Source: Cristatella mucedo
Taxonomy: Eukaryota; Bryozoa; Phylactolaemata; Cristatellidae
Direction: 5' to 3'
DNA length: 64,000 nucleotides
Assembly: GCA_009760855.2 (NCBI GenBank)
Contig: WPIO01000005.1
Location: 4,130,001-4,194,000, forward strand
The notes beneath the pieces are model-generated. The model was not told the DNA's origin and did not search any database. It saw only the letters and a list, made by a program, of their open reading frames with translations. Positions 57,081 through 64,000 of the stretch are shown here, piece by piece; position 1 is the first letter of the stretch; each line of letters begins with the position of its first letter. The translations under genes were made by a program, and so were the position numbers.

Positions 57081-57894
57081 TGAGGCGTCATTTTTGCATG
57101 AGTTGAGAGTAAAGCCATGTTAGTTTTGACTCTTTTACTGGTCGATCTGGGTAAACGTAACATTAAGCAGCCAACTTATCACTTTTCTTATTGGAAATGG
57201 GTAAATTTCAAGTTAATCACGTTATTTGTCACAAAAACAAAGTTTCTAAGGATTAATCGCAATTTTCGATACTTCTGAGGCATTAGCAATTAGTAAATAA
57301 CACACCCAACGACAAAAATTGTGTCAAATATATTTGTCTACGAAGAGCTTTTTTTGATGTCGTTGTTTATCCGGAGACTATCGTGGTATGATGTACTCCA
57401 ATTACACTCCTGCGAAACTCCTGAACTTATATAGTACAGCAAGATATACTTGCTCTTTGGTCTAATCCAAACCAGCCTAAATGTTTTTATTTGCTACCAG
57501 TATTGAACAACGAGCGGCAGCGAATCGCCTGCCTCTTCCGTGATCGTGCATAGAATAATAAAATTCAGCTGTCTAATAGAAAGGATGTATAAGGCAGGAT
57601 ACAAGACGAATAGATGGAGGGTAGAAGGAAAAAGAAAGATTAGGCGATATAGTTTAGTGACGAACTCAGTATTACCATGCAAGCATTCGGTTACGAATGA
57701 AGTGACTGCTATGCTTATGTCCAGCTTGGTCGAGTCAGCCTGCAATTTTTCAAGGCCGTGAAGCTGTGACTATGTACTACCTTCTCCATCATCGATAGGC
57801 AGTCAGGAAAAATCTAGCGCGTGCTTGCTGTAAGAGTTCGACGAAGCAATACCGGCGGCGGCACATCTAAGCAGCGGAGCGGGAGGGTTGCCAT
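57081..57894. other. No recognisable gene
   Basis: AT-rich at first. The two frames at 57494-57745 (-) and 57540-57761 (+) overlap and lack motifs. Confidence 0.4.
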
Positions 57895-57956
57895 ATCATC
57901 GTCATCATCATCATTCTCATCGTCATCATCATCGTCATCGTCATCACCATCCTCAT
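57895..57956. repeat. (CAT/CGT)n trinucleotide repeat
   Basis: About 60 bases of ATC repeats with regular CGTC variants. Confidence 0.93.
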
Positions 57957-59150
57957 AACAAGTTGCTTTTGTAACGCTCTGAGAGCAATAGGTCTTTGTA
58001 ACCGAGTTCCTGGGGTCAAAGGCTATTTCCCGCCAAACCCCGCCATACTCCGGCCACGCTGCCGCTCGCCATGCCGCCGAGCTAGGGTAAGACGAGCGGC
58101 CGTCCGGTTAAACCTCTTTATATTAACGCATGCGCCAACAACAACAGGTGAACTAAACAAGTCTACAAGGAGGGTCCTATACACAGTACACTACGGGGGC
58201 GCAAGACGACGCAGCAAGCGCGAACAAACGTTTTTAGTTGGGGTCAGTCGGCTTCTGCAGTCCTGTCGTTGTACCGACTCCGAATCCAACAGTACGAGCG
58301 TACGCCGTCCAAAACCCGGCTGGCTGGGTAACTGCTGGCCAGTCTGAGTCGACAACTACCACAGTGGTAAGCTTCCACCGAAAGACGCTAACACACGGGG
58401 GGGGGGGTCACGAACACACTACACGAGGGGAACGCGGTATAAACCAGTCAACAACGAGCGAGCTATCCAGCTCCGCTCGGGCCTTGGGTACTAGTTCCCT
58501 TGCGTGCGTGGCAGCATCGCCGGAGCACGCCTGCACGAATCCAGGTGCATAACTCGGCGAGACCGGGAGCCTCCAACACCACGACTTACTTGGCCAACTT
58601 CCCGTACCCAAGAGCCCCGGTGACTTCACGTCACCGCATACATCCGGCCGTGCCGTAGGTCCGACCCCGGCCTAGCCGGTGACCCTAACCCTCACTAAAG
58701 CCGTCCGGTCCCAGCCAACCGAACCCAGCATGGGTACATCTTTATCACCGAGGCTCTTTCTAAATGATTGCGAGCAGAGCAATACTGGAGGATTAAAGGT
58801 GTGCATGGCATCCTGCTTAGACAAGAATGCAAAAGCACCCAGTAATTCATTCAGGGCAGCCGGTTAGTAGTACCCCTGAATATTAAAAATGCCTTTAATC
58901 GTGCATTTTGGAGTGTTTGAGGCATACTGGAACAAAAATACGGCTCAAAGCTTACAGCTCAGGTCAGCTCAACAGAGTAGGGACAAATCCTGGAGTAAAA
59001 CTACCTGCCAATTACATGGCTTCTGCTTTCTTGCTGAATTGGCTCTAGATTATCGCATAATCGGCTCCAACGTACTGTAATTCAGGAGCCGCGAATTTCA
59101 GGACCTCCGAGGGGGAGGAGATTCGTTTCACGATCACGTGGTCATTCAAA
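57957..59150. other. GC-rich region upstream of PLEKHF, no gene recognised
   Basis: It probably holds the PLEKHF promoter and 5' UTR. Frames at 58238-58552 (+), 58408-58629 (-) and 58679-58867 (+) have no recognised domain. Confidence 0.4.
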
Positions 59151-61989
59151 ATGGTGGATCGCTTAGGTAGGTGTGCCGTTAAATTGTTTCGCTAACCGTG
59201 GCCCATTCCTGTGATCAGAGCGCCGCGTAATGCTCATTCTCTTCGCGTAGTAGACAGCGGTGCATTTATACCATGCTCAAACGGTTTATGGCCCCATTAA
59301 GTCGATAGCTTAAAGCGGGCACCGCTACCGGTCGCACCAGCGTTTCCTGGAAGTATTCGAAAGCCCTGTCTGTATGGAGTCGTGCGTTCACATTCCGCAT
59401 ACCGCGAACGCAGATCCTCAGTGGAAGTGCTGTGACTATCCCCGTGAGTTTCAGCGCTGCGTTTTTACCGCTGCCACAAGCGCTGGCAGCTTGGCTGAAT
59501 AGCCAATGGGTTTACCGTCTGGGAGCATATCATTTCCATACGATGGCCGCCGTCGAGCGTCAGCCGCTCTAGGTGGGCTCTTTCCTGCCTCCGTGCGCTA
59601 TGTCGACAGTAGCGTGGAGCTGCACCAGGTAGCACAAACCTTTTCCTGTAGTGAACAGCGAGGCGAACAAGAAGCGCATCCAGTTCGTCGAGCAATGCTT
59701 CGGAAGCTCGGGACAGGTAGGCACGACTCGAACATGTCGCGGCTGGCGTACGTCTCGTTCCTCTGGTTTGCAGCGTACACACCGCCTAGCCAAGAAGGAT
59801 CGCCGTAAGGGCAAGTGCGCCTCTGGCCCGTCGAGCTCTGTAGCCGAAACGCGCCGCTAGCACTCGCGTCTCCCTTGGCCGCTTTGTAGCCGCTCCTTGT
59901 GCCGGGGCGCGTTCTTGTCGGCGAAGGAGTCCTTACCAAATTGTGCCGTAAGAAAGCGAAACAGCGACAATTCTTTCTCTTCAACGACATTCTGGTCTAT
60001 GGTAATGTCATCATAAGCAAGAAAAAGGTAGGCAAAAGGCGTCGCTTGTGCTTCGCGGTACCACCGTTCGCTACGTTAATGTAAGCGAACGGTGAGCTAG
60101 TATAGCTCGCGAGGCAAGAAGCCACGCCAGGCGTCGGGAGTCAGCGATGGCTCGGTAGTGAGAACGCCATCAGTGTGGCAGGAAGAATCGGCAAGTCACA
60201 CAAATCTTGTAAGTCGCGCCGACAGCAAGGACATGTACCCGACAGGGCGCCGATAGTTTCGTGCATTGGTTTTGGACCAGGCTTCGCGTACGAGTGAGCC
60301 TAGGCAGCACGCCAAGTCCGTGAGTTGGTGGCAGTGGTATGGGACCGTTCGTGGTTGGCTCTGAAGCCAGTCTAGCGTTCAGCTAGGAAGTTGGTTGGAG
60401 TTTGGATTGCTTAGCATCGTCCTCAGCCAGTCTTGGATCAGTCTTTGAAGCCAGACAGGAACCGTGGCTGTGATTGGCCCTCCTATCGCTTTCTCTTTGA
60501 TGCAAATCTGTAAGCTCGGCTCATTGAATTGTGAGTAGTCGGTGATTATTCGGGTTGGATGGCATTCCCTACATCAATTCACTTCGAAAGTGCAGCATGG
60601 AGGGCGATCTGCATAGCAGGCTAACAGACGACAATGACACGTATCCGCGCCTGCTCTGGGACGACCGGAAATACATAATAATAATAACAATAACAATAAT
60701 ACATTTGATATGGCGCCCTCAGAGACCTCAACCTCTTTCTAGGCACTTTGCATTTGCTGCAAAGAACCATTGAGTGGTTAGTAGTAGCATGCTCAATGAC
60801 AGCAAGCATAACATGGTTAGATGGGGTGACATGCACAGGGTCAGCTTGCAAATATGGTTAGTGGTAGCATGCACAGTGTAAGCACGCCTAATCATGTAAA
60901 GAACGAATGCATGAGAGCGAAGCAAGCAAGAAACAGCAGGATGGCTTTCAACCCACATAGGTAGGTGATATGTATCTCTGTCGGCAACTCTACAAATCCA
61001 TGCCGGTTGAGCAGCTTCCATGCGTGGGGATAGCTTTCTGTGACCCTCTCGAAGTTTAAGTGGCAGAAAGTGCGTGCAGAAGTGCACTTGAGCCTCAGCC
61101 AGGTGGAGGCCACTGACTTGGCCAGGGGTCTCACCATCCGACTAGCCGGCTAGGAAACAGCAACCACCCTCACACTTAAGGAGAGCAGGATTGCTCGATC
61201 GGCCCTGCACTGCAGGATTATTGAAAAATCCATGGTCAAGTGTTAGGGGTCAGGATGATGAACATTTGCTGCAGATGAATGCGCAGTGTGAGTCGTTAAA
61301 GAACCGATGTGACATACATGCTTTCCCATGGATGTCATTGCCATGAGCCATAAGTTGGCATCGTGCATCGGCTGTCGGACCGGAAATGATGGCTGGCATA
61401 ATGGCTGCTCTACATAGCCCTGGTCGTGCCATTAAAAATTGAAGTAGGTTAACTTCGATTTGCACTCGAGGTTTGAGGACAGCTGACAGCCAACTCGGAG
61501 AGAATGTGTTTTCCTTTTTCCTCCTTCCTTTTGATGATACGGCCGCTGGCGTCAGCATCATCGTCCAGTCACACCGTGCTCTTATTTCAGGCACCGTTGC
61601 TGCTCCTGCCAAATCTGGCAGGAGCATCGGCATTGCCATTGTGAAGGTCCGCATCATTGAGATGCTTCAGCTCGTTTAGAGGGCTTGCTTGTCTTGATTA
61701 CTTCCGAGTATCCGAACTGCTTGTGGAGGTGATGCAAATTTTCTTATTTTTTAGTTAGCTTGTCGCGACTTTCTATGCTGTGCATTTTTGTGTTTTCAGT
61801 ATAACAGCCAGCATGTGCTTGCTCTGGAGGATGTAAGAATACACTCTGTGGATGACGAGGGGGAATACAGGAACGGCTGGCAGATCATCAGTCCTAGCAA
61901 GTCGTTCGTCGTGTATGCTGCCACGGCGACAGAGAAGACTGAGTGGATGGCTCACATAAATAAGTGTGTGCACGACCTGCTCGCTAAGA
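59151..61989 (+). CDS. PLEKHF2: Phafin (PLEKHF2-like), exons 1-4 of an incomplete gene
   Basis: Phafins are endosomal adaptors that bind PI3P through PH and FYVE domains and act in endosome and lysosome traffic. Coding exons are 59151-59166, 59652-59716, 59890-60027 and 61800-61989, with GT donors and AG acceptors. The start is MVDRLVNSEANKKRIQFVEQ, collinear with vertebrate PLEKHF2. Exon 1 has only 16 nt and ends in phase 1, so Val6 is split. Exon 3 encodes the first half of the PH domain (VPGRVLVGEGVLTKLCRKK, then FFLFNDILVYGNV). Exon 4 completes it: NGWQI near residue 100, KSFVVYAATATEKTEW with the conserved PH-domain Trp at 122, and HINKCVHDLLAKS. Exon 4 ends in phase 1 at a GTGAGT donor. 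The FYVE zinc finger was not found before the window end, so the gene continues. Intron 3 (about 1.77 kb) holds a LINE-A fragment. Similarity is nearer to PLEKHF2 than PLEKHF1. Confidence 0.93.
60660..60910 (-). mobile_element. LINE-A 3' end inside PLEKHF intron 3
   Basis: The minus-strand tail (AATAACAATAAC), the hairpin at about 60712-60752 (GTGCC/GGCGC arms) and the 3' UTR to about 60910, antisense to the gene. No coding part remains. Confidence 0.85.
60911..61799 (+). other. Rest of PLEKHF intron 3
   Basis: No second gene is recognised. Frames at 60728-61087 (-), 61250-61657 (-) and 61473-61679 (+) lie in the intron and carry no domain. Confidence 0.5.
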
Positions 61990-62179
61990 GTGAGTATAGG
62001 CTCTTCTGCCACTGCCACATTCGGCGGCAGCGGAGACCGAGCTTGAACCGCTTCAATTCACGCTACCTTGTAGGGTTAGCAGCTTCGACAGTTTTGTTGG
62101 AGCTTCCTCTGTCGCTTGATGACGGGATGTGCATACACCTCTGCTCACCTCCCAACCTTCTATCCCCTAGCACCACCCG

Positions 62180-62317
62180 AATCCCCCACCACCCCATTCC
62201 CCCTCCGTCCTTATTTTGCATATAATTATGTGCTGGCAGCTGTCAGACAATCCCCCACCACCCCATTCCCCCTCCGTCCTTATTTTGCATATAATTATGT
62301 GCTGGCAGCTGTCAGAC
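62180..62317. repeat. Exact 69-bp tandem duplication
   Basis: 62180-62248 and 62249-62317 are identical by eye. Each starts AATCCCCCACCACC and ends GCTGTCAGAC. They lie downstream of PLEKHF exon 4, in presumed intron. Confidence 0.95.
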
Positions 62318-63830
62318 CCGGCCGATGTGGCCGTTGTCGTATGCTCGGGCTCATTATTTGGTACCAGCTACTTCAGGCAGGGGGCTGCTTTGGATTGTCT
62401 AGGGCGTTGCTAGTGGGCAGCCTCTCCCCTTCTGCTGCCGGTCGTCTGCTCAAGATATGAGTGCATTGCAGATGTGATGATTTGCATTCGCTGCTCATCG
62501 AGCTGATTTTAAAACCAGTCTGACCATCAGACAGTGCACCTTACCAGCACAACACCGAGGGCCATCCAAAGTCGACCCAAGGTCCTTTCTCCTTCGATGT
62601 CTTTCGTGCTCTGTTGCATCACCTGATGCGTGCTTCAACAGAACAGAATTGCTGTAGATGTGGGTAGCCAGCATATATTTACCCGGAATTTATTTTAGGG
62701 GCTGAGCCTTATGGCCGGCTGGGGAGACGTGAAACGGCTGTGCCTACTGCTGTAGGTATGGCGCACCCTCTTGAGATTAGGCCCACCCATTAGGGAGGGG
62801 GGCTGCTGATGGTATTTATATGTCTTCCATGACACAAAGTCTTGGCCTTTAATTGAGCCATAACCTGACTCCCTTGCAGACCGGTCTGCCGACAGTGACA
62901 CCGTGACCATGTATGTCTGCTACTCATAATATGAAAGATCCTTTAAGAGCTCGTTTGTTTGATGTTTCGGCCTTGTAACCATTATGGACAACGTGGTGCC
63001 TTGGCCAGCTGTTGTCAAAGCCGAGGATGTGCTCATGAAAAACCGTATCCTCTGAGAATTCCGCAGTCAGAAACATTTTTAGAGGCTCCTGAGGCTTCTG
63101 CTAAAACCGCCATTCCTTGAGGCATTTCTTGTCGTCTGTCAATCCTCATCCCTCAGCTTCCAATCGGCACTTCCCTATCAGTTTGTGAGCACCGACAACC
63201 TTATGTGCTCACAGTGAGCATGTACCCCTCACAGCAAGCATGTAGCCCTTGTGATCCCGTCCTCCTCCTCCTCCTCTCCCTGCCCCTCCTTCTTTCTCCT
63301 CCTTCCCTTCTTCTTCCCTCTCCCATTTCCTTCCTCCCTTCCTCCTCCCTGTCTCATTTTCCTCTGTCTTTTATCGCCCATCTCTTCACCTTCAGAGGCA
63401 AAGCCAGGATTGGAGAGCCAGGGTGGCACGGGGTCTGGGGGCGGAGTTTCCCTGTAAAGGGAGTCTGAGGGTGCAGCCCCAGCGGCTGCAGTAAGCAGAA
63501 ATTGACCGAAATGTCGCCGAATTGGCCAGTGCAGCCTGGCCGAGCACCAAGGGGCCATTCGCCTCTGCCCCTCTTCCTCCTCCTCCTTCCATCCTCTCCC
63601 TACTTCCCTCTCTTCGTGCCAGCTTATCCATTTGATTGGCAAACATAACTATCCCATATGCTTAGAGTGCTTAGTCATTGCATCACTTGCTGCAGCCTGT
63701 CTTGTCCTCTTAATATGCTGACTTAGTACTCTGGCATTAGAGGAATGATGCTACACATTTTGTAGTGGCTTTTATCGGTGCCTCGTTGTAAAATAAAAAT
63801 TAAAAATTAATAGCAGCTGATTCCCTGCGC
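62318..63830 (+). other. Presumed PLEKHF intron 4; pyrimidine-rich tract
   Basis: No FYVE-type Cys-rich exon is visible. A CTCCT-rich tract spans about 63255-63375 and a second shorter one lies at about 63565-63610. Frames over them are low complexity. Confidence 0.45.
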
Positions 63831-63850
63831 GCACACACACACACTTAGGT

Positions 63851-63918
<68 letters not shown>
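63831..63918. repeat. (CA)n microsatellite
   Basis: A CA array of nearly 90 bases with one TTAGGTG interruption at about 63845-63851. Confidence 0.97.
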
Positions 63919-63921
<3 letters not shown>

Positions 63922-64000
63922 CAGCCATAAGTTTTGCCTACTTGCCTTCGTGTGAGTATGGTTCGTGAGTAAGTTTTGGTAAATTCTAAAGAATATGTTT

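Noticed and set aside
56748-57083. Initial impression of a piggyBac-like transposase from GWKIWVASSGY
   Set aside because: Neighbouring peptides (KVKAGVFVG, LDKFKEN, RYHGQYNENM) fit another uncharacterised family better, and no piggyBac catalytic motifs are visible.
58686-58700. TAACCCTCACTAAAG, identical to part of the phage T3 promoter
   Set aside because: Flanking sequence shows no vector or phage context and the match covers only 15 bases. Most likely coincidence.

Overview
The window looks like about 64 kb of nuclear DNA from an invertebrate animal. Only three host genes can be recognised, all conserved in animals and all split by GT-AG introns: an ARL3 small GTPase gene (36853-37854, +), one exon of a ribonuclease kappa (RNASEK) gene (46108-46335, -), and the 5' part of a PLEKHF/phafin gene (59151 to beyond the window end, +). 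These genes carry out unrelated housekeeping jobs (ciliary/Golgi GTPase switch, V-ATPase-associated membrane protein, endosomal PI3P-binding adaptor), so no operon-like logic applies. The species cannot be named from the sequence. Nothing bacterial is present: no rRNA, no CRISPR and no long uninterrupted gene series.

Most recognisable sequence is transposon debris. The dominant element is a CR1/L2-like non-LTR retrotransposon (called LINE-A here). About twenty 5'-truncated fragments lie on both strands, and the best copy (3205-4968) has a nearly intact reverse transcriptase. LINE-A copies end in a conserved 3' hairpin followed by an (ATT)n-type tail. A second CR1/L2-like family (LINE-B: 1630-2082, 20757-21585, and a 72-bp insert at 32666-32737) ends in a different potential stem and a CATA/CATTA tail. 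A diverged third relative (30031-30570) keeps the hairpin shape with altered sequence. A tRNA-derived SINE (SINE-1: 481-610, 11828-11952, 31439-31570, 38989-39168, 51785-51912) carries the LINE-A-type hairpin, which is the signature of a SINE mobilised by a partner LINE. A second SINE-like family (38108-38275, 44341-44505) and a solitary tRNA-like element (24090-24215) are also present.

Other mobile relics are a Tigger/pogo transposase pseudogene (13140-14910, -), an AT-rich protein-primed DNA polymerase B relic of Maverick/Polinton type (25393-28240, -), and a degenerate copy of an uncharacterised, apparently transposon-linked animal protein family (56620-57080, +).

Layout: 1-3200 sparse repeats; 3.2-8.0 kb LINE-A cluster with a nested copy; 8-13 kb microsatellites and LINE-A ends; 13-15 kb Tigger; 15-20.7 kb no recognised gene; 20.7-28.2 kb LINE-B, LINE-A pair and Polinton polymerase; 29-34.4 kb dense nested LINEs and SINEs; 36.8-37.9 kb ARL3; 38-45.6 kb LINE/SINE nest; 46.1-46.3 kb RNASEK exon; 47-53.7 kb sparse; 53.7-55 kb LINE-A; 59.1-64 kb PLEKHF. 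Simple repeats of (TC)n, (CA)n and (TA)n are long and frequent. The most interesting signals are the LINE/SINE hairpin partnership with apparent covariation, nested insertions with readable target duplications, and a pre-miRNA-like hairpin at 9736-9803.
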